Of a DNA stretch of 64,000 bases, positions 42,301 to 49,961 are shown one piece after another. Positions within the stretch are counted from its first letter, which is position 1. Each line of letters begins with the position of its first letter. Both the position numbers and the translations under genes were made by a program. The stretch is from Geomonas ferrireducens (lineage in GTDB: Bacteria; Desulfobacterota; Desulfuromonadia; Geobacterales; Geobacteraceae). The DNA lies in the NCBI RefSeq assembly GCF_004917065.1, contig NZ_SSYA01000002.1:1425749-1489748 (forward strand). The letters run 5' to 3'. The notes beneath the pieces are model-generated. The model was not told where the DNA came from. It was given only the letters and a program-made list of their open reading frames with translations, and did not search any database.

Positions 42301-45102
42301 GTTGGAGTAATGCTCTTCCTTGGTCAAATTCCCTTTTACCGGTGGATTGTCGAGCAACGAAGAACCATCATAATAAAACCAGCTTTCTCGAAGTTTTGTT
42401 CCTCCAGCTGCGGCACTGACATAGGTATGTTTTGGTTTATCGACGATCCAAAGATCAGTATTGTAGGCAAATTCCCGGTATGTGTAGGTTTCATCTCCGG
42501 TTACGGATGTATCACCGTAGTTGACTTCCAGAGCGGCATTCCCGTACGGGTCATAAGTCAGGTATTCCTTTCTGACCGTTTTGGGGTTGGCCAGCGTGCC
42601 ATCATGGATGTACTGATCGGTAGCGGAAAGGTTGCTCGTATATACGGAATTGGCGCTATCGCTATTCCACGTGTTCTGAGTTTTGGCAAACAGAGCATCT
42701 GCACTGTTCCTGACTTCTGTACCAGTCTCTTTCCCCTTCCGTGCCTCATCCTGATGATAGGTGTGAATAACTTTCGAGCCATCGCCCCTGGTTTCGGTCA
42801 CCTGGCCGAATCCCCGGAACTCACGGGTCGGAAAATCGTAAAGCCCTTGGGCATATGAATAATTCGTCGTGGCCGTTAGAGCATGTGGTCCGCTAACACC
42901 GTTATTGGTGGTGCTTGAGGTTACGACCCAGTAGTTGAAGGGAAGCCGGGTGTTGTCAAACTTCATGGAAGGCGAATAACTGACCAGGATGGTTCCGCCG
43001 AGAGTGTCGGTTACTTTCTCCAAGAGATCGGCCTGGCCAGACTTGTTGGGGTAAACTTGCCAGTTGCCAGAGTAACTGGCCACAACATCGGGGAGGCCAT
43101 CGCCATCCATATCAAGCATATCCCGCTGAACGTTCCCAGTATCCTTATCCACATCGCGCACATCGCCATCGTTGAATGGCATCGGCCACTGTATAGGAAC
43201 AGTAAACCCCTTGCCCGTATTCAGCCAAACCGTTCCGTCACCCTTGACAATATCAGGCAACCCATCTCCGTTGATGTCGAAAAAATCACGCTCAACGTTC
43301 TGAGAGGTATCGATATCGTTTATCAGGTCTGAATCGATCCCCGCATACCATTCACCGGCTGGGATAAAATTGCTGCCGGTATTCAAATAGACCTGCCACA
43401 GGCTACCGCCATTTCCGTCCTTCCTCGGATTAACGATATCGGGTAGTCCGTCTCCGTTAACGTCGAAATGACCGACCTGAAGCTTTGAGTCTCTAGTAAA
43501 ATCCTCCACCCAACCCGTCTGGTGGGGGACCCACCATGTACCATCGTCGACAAAGGTGCTTCCTGTATTACGCCAGACCTGCCAGGTGTAGTCGGTAATT
43601 TTTTCCACTATATCCGGCAGGCCGTCGCCATTCATGTCGAAAACATCCTGCTCAACATTGGCGGCAACACCATCAGGTCTCTGTACGTTGCGCATCCATA
43701 CTTTCCGAAGACTTGTCATTATATCAGGAGCACGCACAAAACCGTTGCCGTCATTAAGCATGATTTCGATATTCGAATGGCCGTCTGCGTAAAGGAAATC
43801 CACGTAACCATCACGGTTTATGTCTATCGGAAGACTTTTTGTGTCCGGCGCTTGTTGGTTTAGAATGTATATATTTGTGTCACGAATTGACCACTTTGGT
43901 ACGCCCCATTGAATGTTAGTAGAGGCAAAGCCTGTCTTTGCCGTATTGAGCCAGATATTCCATCGGGCATTGTATCCGTCGTAATCTATCAAGTCCGGGA
44001 GTCCATCACCATTCACGTCGAACGTGTCAGTCACTATATCGTTACTTGTTGCTGGATCGGTAACCTTGCGAATCCATCTGCCTCCTGGCGATGTCCAATT
44101 AATTGGGTTGCTAAATCCCTTGTCCAGCCCCTTATATTGAAACATCACAGGCGGCAGCGCCGTCACTCCATCGGCGCCGTACTGAGTAATTGAGGTCAGC
44201 AAAGAGCGGTTCTGGACCTCGTTTAGGCCATACCCCAGCTTATACTTGCGAACCAGACTGCCATTCACCTTCACCTGTATTTCGCTCAGGCGTCGAGCCT
44301 CGCGCGTTTCCGAGCCCTGCTCGATGGTCAGGTAGGCATCGGGTTTGTCGCTGTCTTCCAAGATAAACTCAATGGACCGCTTTTTGTCGTCGTTGTATTC
44401 AATCTTGCTCAGGTAGGCCGCGCCCCGGTCGTTGGGGGTGGGATTTTCGGAATAGGTGTAATAGATGTCGTTGCCGTTTGAATCACTTATGCTGTCGAGC
44501 CTCCAGCAGCTGACATAGGGGGTAAAGCTGGCATCCGTGGAAGACAGCATGTTTTCAGAGTCGGCGGTGTAGCCAAATCGATACTGCGTACCATCCTTTG
44601 AAGTGACTAGCCAGTAACCGCCATATTGGTTGAACTTGCTCCCTTCCTGCCACACGATTTTCAGATAAGACTCGACTTTTGTATGATATTGGTTTGGTCC
44701 AGTTGCTACCAGATCATGCTTGGCACCGTCCAGATACAGTTCAAAGGTGTCATCGCCTGTGTCCTTCCGAGTATGCTTGATATCTCGCTGGATAAAACTT
44801 TGCGGGATATCCCAACCGCCCCCCACCCATCCGGCCTTCCCCTTGGCGGAATGGCTGTTGTATCCGATGGCCAGCTTCGGCGTCAGACCGTTCGTCCCCG
44901 GCGGCACTTCTATGTTGTAGTTGTAGCCGAAGCTGCCGGAGAAAAGATCTGTCTGAAACGCGCTCTTGGTGTTTTTGTACGGGCTGACAGGGGCCTGGAC
45001 GCCGGAGAACTTGTAGTGAGGGTCTAGGTCATCTGCATATGATATAACAACTTGTAAAGTTGTAATTATTACGAAAATAATGAGGCGATATAATGTTTTC
45101 AA
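39391..45102 (-). CDS. Giant secreted SpvB/FG-GAP/RHS protein with dockerin-like C-terminus
   Basis: About 1903 aa. A TTG at 45102 with GGCGGAAAT upstream gives a clean signal peptide (LYRLIIFVIITTLQVVISYA). An SpvB-like region (FSGSFGYNYNIEVPPGTNGL, GWVGGGWDIPQ) is followed by six FG-GAP/VCBS calcium-loop repeats of the type FDVNGDGLPDI. YD/RHS repeats (SYDALGRKTQM, YGYDRVGNLVSQTDNKG) follow and stop at SGVRPHAVASM. Next come a beta domain, a calcium-loop spacer (DPDQDGLNNLQEF, DSNANGWSDLDEV), an InlB-like VNWSG module and two EF-hand dockerin-like loops (DCDGNGTVSISEM, DTDNNGSVNIFEL). It lacks an RHS core and toxin tip. Start is 2 nt after the upstream gene's stop. Confidence 0.88.
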   Translation of the reverse strand: MKTLYRLIIFVIITTLQVVISYADDLDPHYKFSGVQAPVSPYKNTKSAFQTDLFSGSFGYNYNIEVPPGTNGLTPKLAIGYNSHSAKGKAGWVGGGWDIPQSFIQRDIKHTRKDTGDDTFELYLDGAKHDLVATGPNQYHTKVESYLKIVWQEGSKFNQYGGYWLVTSKDGTQYRFGYTADSENMLSSTDASFTPYVSCWRLDSISDSNGNDIYYTYSENPTPNDRGAAYLSKIEYNDDKKRSIEFILEDSDKPDAYLTIEQGSETREARRLSEIQVKVNGSLVRKYKLGYGLNEVQNRSLLTSITQYGADGVTALPPVMFQYKGLDKGFSNPINWTSPGGRWIRKVTDPATSNDIVTDTFDVNGDGLPDLIDYDGYNARWNIWLNTAKTGFASTNIQWGVPKWSIRDTNIYILNQQAPDTKSLPIDINRDGYVDFLYADGHSNIEIMLNDGNGFVRAPDIMTSLRKVWMRNVQRPDGVAANVEQDVFDMNGDGLPDIVEKITDYTWQVWRNTGSTFVDDGTWWVPHQTGWVEDFTRDSKLQVGHFDVNGDGLPDIVNPRKDGNGGSLWQVYLNTGSNFIPAGEWYAGIDSDLINDIDTSQNVERDFFDINGDGLPDIVKGDGTVWLNTGKGFTVPIQWPMPFNDGDVRDVDKDTGNVQRDMLDMDGDGLPDVVASYSGNWQVYPNKSGQADLLEKVTDTLGGTILVSYSPSMKFDNTRLPFNYWVVTSSTTNNGVSGPHALTATTNYSYAQGLYDFPTREFRGFGQVTETRGDGSKVIHTYHQDEARKGKETGTEVRNSADALFAKTQNTWNSDSANSVYTSNLSATDQYIHDGTLANPKTVRKEYLTYDPYGNAALEVNYGDTSVTGDETYTYREFAYNTDLWIVDKPKHTYVSAAAGGTKLRESWFYYDGSSLLDNPPVKGNLTKEEHYSNSGANPVSSYYYDIFGNRTQATDAEGRVTSVSYDPTFNTFPVQTKNAKGQVSSKAFNPANGEVTQETDANGYTTKYLFDTFQRKIKEIKPYDSESYPTTQIKYFLDGVIPKSVVVSKRETSGNSGTLDTVQFIDGFGSLIQTKSEYGSGLNGAAVDVFYDKLGRVAKQSNPYLVDSSLNYSLPDTTKPGVSYGYDVLGRPTLITNPDGTQVSRVFDHWKVTETDENGHVKAYLFDISQRLKQVVENNLGAAYTTNYLYNPLGELSQITDHLGNLTQISYDALGRKTQMIDPDLGTWRYGYDRVGNLVSQTDNKGVTTRIKYDELDRKAYVDYPNSPDIVFVYDQAVLGTLSQVADAAGTVSYSYDQRLRKTQEDRRMDGVTWTTKWGYDSLDRVTSQNYPDGQMVAYNYNTQGKLDSIPGIVTKLDYNPAGQVTLKSFANGKSSSYSFNATNQRLTAIVTAGIQNLAYSYDNVGNIKTISDGVASKTETFGYDDLDRLTSAGDSGYSATYQYNAIGNMLSSTLNNSTTTYSYYSGASGVRPHAVASMTVASPSVGSLDLLEQVSGKTYTTTGGIVLNNVCYGSPTSYMASESPAFTGASWQPYSATPTFTLSSGYGNKTVYFKVRNPDGESAVRSSTIVYYLDSNGAGVPDVMLAQWAQKNGINTNLPGFAQQDPDQDGLNNLQEFLNNTSPLKTDSNANGWSDLDEVYAYHSDPILSVPTNIHPCTSDNYVISKSFFALGGGGVSSGSVSINAIIGQQFQETQLSTTTPVYLDTYSVSFVASPGGAISGQLNQTVIVGENSSEVVAVPYSGYHFVNWSGSNGFVTTGNNPLVVNKIVSGMTITANFASGAINGTCGMSSGAIFVSKPIGDFCSSGTPSILYGSGPWIWICKGSNGGVDASCTAYKLSGSTITGGDCDGNGTVSISEMQSAINMFLRIKAPLVCVDTDNNGSVNIFELRRVIDSYLGVGP

Positions 45103-45103
45103 T

Positions 45104-46261
45104 TTATTTCCGCCTTTGTTTGTTTGCGTATTTTTCTGATTCAATATATTGTTTTAACAGTGAATAGTACTGCTTTGTATTCTTTACATATAAAAATGAC
45201 TTATTTATGTTTTTACCTAAACTTTTATAATCTTTAAGGTATGATAAAGATTTGTATGACGATTTATTTAATAGTCCTTTTATTGAATATAAATTATTGG
45301 CAACTTTGGCTTTTTTCCATCCTGCAGTTGCAAATAAAGCGGTATCTTCAATGTCATCAGATTTAATATCCTTATTTCTTACACCATTTAGTACTGCTGC
45401 TGAAAAGTGCTTTGTTGATTCATTGAATGAATCAATTGATTCTATCGTGTTAGACAAAGAATCAGCATAGTCTCCTTCAACGAAGGATACACTAGCCATG
45501 CCTGCGTTAACAAAAATCCCCGCAAATTTTAATCCTCCCTGTGCTAATTCTGATGCAAACCCCATAAAGCTATGGCCGTCGGGGTCAATATTTGCCACTG
45601 CGTTATTTACAACATATGAAAATTTGTTTAAATCTTGTGGCTTGTAATAGTTTGGTTCTATATTGTCGACCTGCGTAAAATGCTTGATCTGCGGATTGTA
45701 GAACCTTGCCTCATAGTAATACCAATCCGTCAGTTTATCCTTTTCCTTGCCGGTATACGAATATTTCTCACTTCCCCCCTCCCGTATTTCGCCAAAGGGA
45801 TAATACTTGGTTCGCTCTACGAGATTCCCGCTGGTATTGGTCATGGCATTGGTGCCGCCCAGATGATCGGAATGGTAGTAGGAAAGCGTCCCTGACTGGT
45901 CTTTCTTCGCCACCCGTTCACCATTGGCAAAGTAATAGCTTGCGTCAGTTCTAGTTTTGCCGAAATCGGATACCTGCGTCTCGTAATGCTTGCCGATGTA
46001 ATAGGTGGTTACGCCATTTTCGACCTTCTTAACCCGCTGACCGTTGTAATCGTAAAAATATTCGGCCATCACCGGCCCATTGGCATCTCCCTGCCGTATC
46101 TTCACAAGTTGGTTCACGTCATTGTACTCATAGTACTTCCCTTCGCCGCGAATCATGTTGCCGTTGGCGTCATAGTCATACGGCAGAGTTGTGGCAGCGC
46201 TGGTTTCATGCGGCAAATACATGAGTGCTACAACCACGACATAGAAAAGGTATTTCGTCAT
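45104..46261 (-). CDS. Short RHS core protein with variable, AT-rich C-terminal tip
   Basis: A 385-aa protein with a signal peptide (YLFYVVVVALMYLPHETSA) followed directly by YDYDANGNMI, four or so YD repeats, and the conserved RHS-associated core (YYHSDHLGGTNAMTN, YYEARFYNPQIKHFTQVD, ending NIDPDG). The ~155 residues after NIDPDG are distinct, Lys/Ser-rich and encoded by strikingly AT-rich DNA, as in polymorphic-toxin tips. No known toxin motif was recognised. No immunity gene follows; the next gene begins after 1 nt. The small protein begins at the point where the neighbouring giant protein's RHS repeats stop. Confidence 0.85.
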   Translation of the reverse strand: MTKYLFYVVVVALMYLPHETSAATTLPYDYDANGNMIRGEGKYYEYNDVNQLVKIRQGDANGPVMAEYFYDYNGQRVKKVENGVTTYYIGKHYETQVSDFGKTRTDASYYFANGERVAKKDQSGTLSYYHSDHLGGTNAMTNTSGNLVERTKYYPFGEIREGGSEKYSYTGKEKDKLTDWYYYEARFYNPQIKHFTQVDNIEPNYYKPQDLNKFSYVVNNAVANIDPDGHSFMGFASELAQGGLKFAGIFVNAGMASVSFVEGDYADSLSNTIESIDSFNESTKHFSAAVLNGVRNKDIKSDDIEDTALFATAGWKKAKVANNLYSIKGLLNKSSYKSLSYLKDYKSLGKNINKSFLYVKNTKQYYSLLKQYIESEKYANKQRRK

Positions 46262-46280
46262 GATGCGCCTCTTTTTTCGA

Positions 46281-47174
46281 TTACAGTTTCATGATGAAGG
46301 CCAGGGCGTAGTATGGGGGAAGGTTGTTGTGAGGCGCGCCACCACCTTCTGCGGAAATCATATGTGTATGCCTTGTGCTTGCACCACCAATACTCGCAAA
46401 ACCGGGTTGAGTTGAAGTATTTGTTATATTCGTCCCGCTTCCGCTCCCGCCACCAACTTGTGTTACGCCACCACTTGAATCAAATTTATTCTGAATATGG
46501 GTATGTCCTGCGTCATAGTGGATATGGTCAGGACTATCGTTTCCCGTTGCTCCGCTATGGTTATGGTTAGGCATTTCGCCTATGGTTAAAATATGTGCAG
46601 TCTCTCCGCCGGTCGCACCTGTTACATAACCTTTACCCGCGCCCACAATGAATCTGTCCTTTAAATCAGGTGTCCCGTTTGTACCATCGCACAGCGCCCA
46701 ACCGTCAGGAATGGCCGTTACTGCCCCGCTCCACATGATGACCCCTCCCTTCGGTACTCCGTTTACGGCTGACAATGCATTAACCGCAGAAAAAGCATAT
46801 CCAACGCTGGCGAACTGCTGGCGGGGAAGCATCTCCGAATCGGTACCGATCTTTATCCCGAGATACGTATTCTGGTGTTCCGAAAAGAAAGAAGTCGGAA
46901 ATGGGTTCACGGCGCCCAACATCACGTTGAAACTTCCATTGGTCACAATCACAGGATTCGACGGTGTTGCGGCAGCACTCCAAGTTTCTGTCCAGAGAGG
47001 ACTGCTACCGGTTGCCGAACTGTAGGCACTGAAAACCATGTTAACTGAGCCGTTGGCCTTGCTGCCGTCTTTGTTGAACAGCGTTCCCTGGTAGTTGATA
47101 ATATTCGGTCCAGCATTGGCAAAGGACGTGGCAAACACCAGACCTGCAAGAACAGCTAATAGCATTTTTAGCAT
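46281..47174 (-). CDS. Secreted phage-tail-collar-domain protein
   Basis: A 297-aa protein with a signal peptide (LLAVLAGLVFATSFANA). Residues ~25-130 form a beta domain (NYQGTLFNKDGSKANGSVNM). Residues ~140-297 form a tail-collar-like module: GVIMWSGAVTAIPDGWALCD, NGTPDLKDRFIVGAG, GEMPNHNHS and the closing PPYYALAFIMKL. Phage tail fibres end this way, but the Sec signal and RHS neighbours argue for a cell-surface adhesin or assembly protein rather than a prophage. It is the first gene of the three-gene operon. GGAGAGAATC precedes the ATG. Confidence 0.85.
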   Translation of the reverse strand: MLKMLLAVLAGLVFATSFANAGPNIINYQGTLFNKDGSKANGSVNMVFSAYSSATGSSPLWTETWSAAATPSNPVIVTNGSFNVMLGAVNPFPTSFFSEHQNTYLGIKIGTDSEMLPRQQFASVGYAFSAVNALSAVNGVPKGGVIMWSGAVTAIPDGWALCDGTNGTPDLKDRFIVGAGKGYVTGATGGETAHILTIGEMPNHNHSGATGNDSPDHIHYDAGHTHIQNKFDSSGGVTQVGGGSGSGTNITNTSTQPGFASIGGASTRHTHMISAEGGGAPHNNLPPYYALAFIMKL

Positions 47175-47461
47175 GGTGATTCTCTCCTGTTTTGTGAGTG
47201 ACTGCGTATTTAATTACAAGCCACCGAAACATTCCCTTATGAAATTTTTTTACTACTCCGTTCATATGCGTCACATCAACATCCGCGTCAATGATTTTAA
47301 TGCTACATTTTACTAATTAATTTTGCTAACCCATCAATCCTGGTGGGCTCCCAGGCTGTGAACTGCGCAAAACGATATTTTCAAGAAGTCAGAGGAGATC
47401 AGAGGGACGGTGGTGATCTATTGAGTGGCGTGCGGCTCGTGGCATGCCCCTTCAGCAAGGT
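47175..47461. other. Promoter-side gap of the collar-RHS operon
   Basis: About 290 bp of lower-GC sequence between the collar gene and the repeat. No ORF is supported. It should contain the operon promoter; no sigma-54 or clear -35/-10 pair was assigned with confidence. Confidence 0.5.
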
Positions 47462-47654
47462 GGACAAACAAAGCCCCGGCTGCATGGGGTTCATGTATGC
47501 CGGGGCTTTAGGTGGGACGCCAAGTTTGGTTGTAGTCGTGCTGACGGTCAAGCCTTCTTCACGTACTCGGACTTCAACTGCATGGCGCCGATGCCGTCGA
47601 TCTTGCAGTCTATGTCGTGGTCGCCGTCGACGAGACGGATGTTGCGCACCTTGG
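47462..47654. repeat. Direct repeat, right copy (3' end of intact phnA plus terminator)
   Basis: The partner of 37623-37815, about 95% identical over 193 bp in the same orientation. Here it is the true 3' end of the intact gene. Confidence 0.9.
47470..47509 (-). terminator. Terminator of phnA
   Basis: AAAGCCCCGGC and GCCGGGGCTTT pair in a stem with an 18-nt loop, 40 nt beyond the phnA stop, with a T-rich flank on the minus strand. Confidence 0.75.
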
Positions 47655-47886
47655 TGCCGACCTTAACCACGGAGGAGGAGCCCTTGATCTTCAGGTCCTT
47701 GATCACGGTGACCGAGTCGCCGTCCTGGAGCACATTACCGAAGGCGTCACGGACCACGCTGTCGGTTTCCGCGCTCTCGGCCTCGGCCTGGGGCCATTCG
47801 TTGCCGCACTCGGGGCAAACGTAGAGCGCGCCGTCTTCATAGGTGTATGCGGAACTGCAAGAGGGACATTTGGGCAGGGTTGTCAT
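47548..47886 (-). CDS. phnA: Zinc-ribbon protein PhnA/YjdM
   Basis: A 112-aa intact protein. The N-terminus has a zinc ribbon ([21 protein letters not shown], split as two CxxC pairs) and the rest is the PhnA domain ([39 protein letters not shown]). ATG at 47886 has AAAGGATT upstream. Despite its name the family has no established role in phosphonate breakdown. Its 3' end is duplicated twice to the left, suggesting it is a recombination target. Confidence 0.93.
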   Translation of the reverse strand: MTTLPKCPSCSSAYTYEDGALYVCPECGNEWPQAEAESAETDSVVRDAFGNVLQDGDSVTVIKDLKIKGSSSVVKVGTKVRNIRLVDGDHDIDCKIDGIGAMQLKSEYVKKA

Positions 47887-47932
47887 CGGAATCCTTTTGA
47901 AGCGTGAGATTTGGTGCGAAACGGTGCCAAAC

Positions 47933-47967
47933 GAAAAAACCCCGGAAGCCGTCGTGGCCACCGGGGT
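47933..47967 (-). terminator. Terminator downstream of tRNA-Gly
   Basis: CCCCGGTGGCC and GGCTTCCGGGG form a long stem followed on the minus strand by TTTTTTCG, about 10 nt after the tRNA 3' end. Confidence 0.8.
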
Positions 47968-47977
47968 CTGAAATTTT

Positions 47978-48052
<75 letters not shown>

Positions 48053-48198
48053 TCAACGAGAGACCGTTTTATAGCAAAACAGACCTACCCAGTCAACCCA
48101 AAAAATCCGTCATGCGAGAATATTTTTGCAGCGGCGCGAAAAGCTTCGAAAGCTGGTGGTTTTCGTGGCGCCGCTCCCATGGCCCTTCCGCGCCCCCC

Positions 48199-48576
48199 CT
48201 ACTTTCCGGTGAGCACCTTGCGGATCGTTTCGTAGATCTCCTTGGGGACGAAGGGCTTCATCAGGTTCCCCTTCGCTCCGGCGTCCAGGGCGGCCTGGAT
48301 ATCGCTGTCGAAGTCGGAGGCGCTGGCGACGAGCACACGGGCGTTGGGATCTGTGGCGACCAGTTCCTTGGTGGCATCGATGCCGTTTTTGTCGGGCATG
48401 TAGATGTCCATGATCACGATGTGCGGCCGCAGGGCTTTGTACTGCTGCAGCGCCTCGTCACCGGTCGCCGCTTCTCCGACCACGGTGAAGCCGATCTGCT
48501 CCAGCAAGGAGCGCAGCACCTGACGAAAAAAAAGCTCGTCGTCCACGATAAGTATCCTGACGTCCTTTATAGCCAT
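48199..48576 (-). CDS. Single-domain response regulator (CheY-like)
   Basis: About 125 aa, a receiver domain alone: ILIVDDELFFRQVLRSLLEQ gives the acidic pocket, HIVIMDIYMPDKNG carries the phosphoacceptor Asp, and LVASASDFD and GNLMKPFVPKE give the Thr/Ser-like and Lys positions. It has no output domain, so it must act on a partner protein. The ATG at 48576 is preceded by a G-rich RBS. No kinase is adjacent. Confidence 0.92.
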   Translation of the reverse strand: MAIKDVRILIVDDELFFRQVLRSLLEQIGFTVVGEAATGDEALQQYKALRPHIVIMDIYMPDKNGIDATKELVATDPNARVLVASASDFDSDIQAALDAGAKGNLMKPFVPKEIYETIRKVLTGK

Positions 48577-48705
48577 GCACACCCCCGCTTCATGATCAGC
48601 CGCCACATTCATTTAGCATGTTTCTACAGCAATTTCCACTTTGCAATGACAAAATATCCTCATGGCGCGCAGTTAATAGCCTTGGCACGCTCCAAGTTCA
48701 TGTGA

Positions 48706-49245
48706 TCATCGGTGCCGATATACTGCGGCAAGGGCATGACTGCTGTAGTAATGACAGATCCTGTGGAAATTGAGAGGACCGAGCAACCGGTCGAGGTCGT
48801 CGCTGCGGTAGCTTTTTCCCCGGCCGTCGCAGTCGGGATAATGGCGCAGCACCGACGTGCAGGGCGTTTCTTCGCTATTTCTGTTGACCTCGATAAGGAA
48901 AAACCCGCCTGGTTTCAGGTTGCGCACCACGTTCTCCAGGTACTCTCCCCTCTTCTCTCGGGTCGCGATGATGTTGAAGACGTAGGTCGAGAGCACAAGA
49001 TCCACGCCGAGTGCCGTCTGCGGCAGTTCCCTGACGGACAGAAGCCCTGCGAGCCTGGCTGCCCCGGGATGCAGAGAGAGCGCCTTGATCTGGTCCGGGA
49101 GGTCCGCGGCGTACACCTGGAACCCATGCTCCGCGAGGTAAATGGAGTTACGCAACAGCCCCGCGCCGTAATCGAGGACCCTCCTGACCCCGGCGAGGGT
49201 GAAGAATCGCGCGTAGCGCATCACGCTGGTGGCGGCTCTGGTCAT
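48706..49245 (-). CDS. Class I SAM-dependent methyltransferase
   Basis: About 179 aa with a Rossmann-like methyltransferase fold: motif I is VLDYGAGLLRNSIYLAE, followed by GFQVYAADL, DLVLSTYVFNII and LKPGGFFLIEV. The ATG at 49245 has AGGGAGTCG upstream. Substrate unknown; the short length and lack of extra domains fit small-molecule or tRNA-type methylation. Confidence 0.85.
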   Translation of the reverse strand: MTRAATSVMRYARFFTLAGVRRVLDYGAGLLRNSIYLAEHGFQVYAADLPDQIKALSLHPGAARLAGLLSVRELPQTALGVDLVLSTYVFNIIATREKRGEYLENVVRNLKPGGFFLIEVNRNSEETPCTSVLRHYPDCDGRGKSYRSDDLDRLLGPLNFHRICHYYSSHALAAVYRHR

Positions 49246-49412
49246 GTCCGACTCCCTGTGAGGCAGTGTGGTCTGGATGCCCGGGCTCGCGCCCGGGGAC
49301 AATTGTATAGCAAAAGAAGGAAAGATTAAGACGCTCAAATGCAACTGCGGCGTTTACGAAAAATTGAAGAAATGGGTTGACAGGAAAGCGGGGCGTTATT
49401 ATTATCACAGCC

Positions 49413-49523
49413 TGTAAAGGGGAGTAGCTATCGGCCGGAGAAATGGCCGACCTCTGGTTCGTCAAGACGGTGGCAACACCCGGACCCGAGGATAATCTTT
49501 TAGAAAACAGCAAGACCTTTACC
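49413..49523 (+). ncRNA. yybP-ykoY (Mn2+) riboswitch aptamer
   Basis: The conserved 5' strand AAAGGGGAGTAGCT, the internal TTCGTCAAGACGG and the 3' strand GCAAGACCTTTACC match the yybP-ykoY consensus as I know it from Bacillus ykoY and E. coli mntP. GTAAAGG and CCTTTAC form P1. The 3' strand can alternatively pair with the downstream terminator. Usual targets are manganese exporters or TerC/UPF0016 proteins; here the next gene is a ribbon-helix-helix protein. Confidence 0.85.
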
Positions 49524-49563
49524 TGTAGCGAGTCAATCGCCATGGGTAAAGGTCTTTTTTTTT
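49514..49563 (+). terminator. Riboswitch-controlled terminator
   Basis: AGACCTTTACC pairs with GGTAAAGGTCT, followed by TTTTTTTTT. The left arm is the same strand that closes aptamer P1, giving a mutually exclusive on/off switch. Confidence 0.88.
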
Positions 49564-49635
49564 ACCATGAACTGGCGCAGCGGTGCTGTAGCGGCGCCTC
49601 TTGAAACGGGCAATTACCCGTAAGGAGAGAAAAAA

Positions 49636-49920
49636 ATGCACCTCGAACAAAAACAACAATATGCGACGGCAGCAAAAAGAAAAACGATGAGAAAGAAGAA
49701 GGAGACCCCGAAAAAGGGTACGCCGGTCCTCAAAAACGTGGTATCGCTCAGGGTGAGCGACCAGGAGAAACGCCTACTGGAGCGACTTACCAGGGCCACG
49801 TCGCTGAACGTGTCCGACCTCGTGCGCGAGGCGATAGGTTTCTGGCTCGCCAAGGGACGCGGGCGCTCCGGTACGGCGAACAGGGGATCGCGCCCGTCCC
49901 TGGTGCTCGCCGGGAATTAG
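49636..49920 (+). CDS. Ribbon-helix-helix (CopG-like) protein
   Basis: A 94-aa protein. The N-terminal 35 residues are very Lys-rich. Residues ~40-75 match a ribbon-helix-helix fold: VVSLRVSDQEKRLLERLTRA then NVSDLVREAIGFWLAKG. TAAGGAGAG precedes the ATG. It is the first gene behind the Mn2+ riboswitch and 41 nt ahead of the Tim44-like gene, so they probably form one unit. It could be a transcription factor or an antitoxin; no toxin partner is seen. Confidence 0.8.
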   Translation: MHLEQKQQYATAAKRKTMRKKKETPKKGTPVLKNVVSLRVSDQEKRLLERLTRATSLNVSDLVREAIGFWLAKGRGRSGTANRGSRPSLVLAGN

Positions 49921-49961
49921 AACTGACCTTTCTGCAACAACCACCAAGGAGACAACACAAG

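Noticed and set aside
46281-47174. Prophage remnant suggested by the tail-collar domain
   Set aside because: The protein has a Sec signal peptide, no other phage structural, lysis or integration gene is nearby, and it is in an operon with RHS genes.
49576-49592. Possible -24/-12 promoter (TGGCGCAGCGGTGCTG) before the ribbon-helix-helix gene
   Set aside because: GG to GC spacing is one base short of the strict sigma-54 requirement, and the riboswitch terminator lies just upstream.
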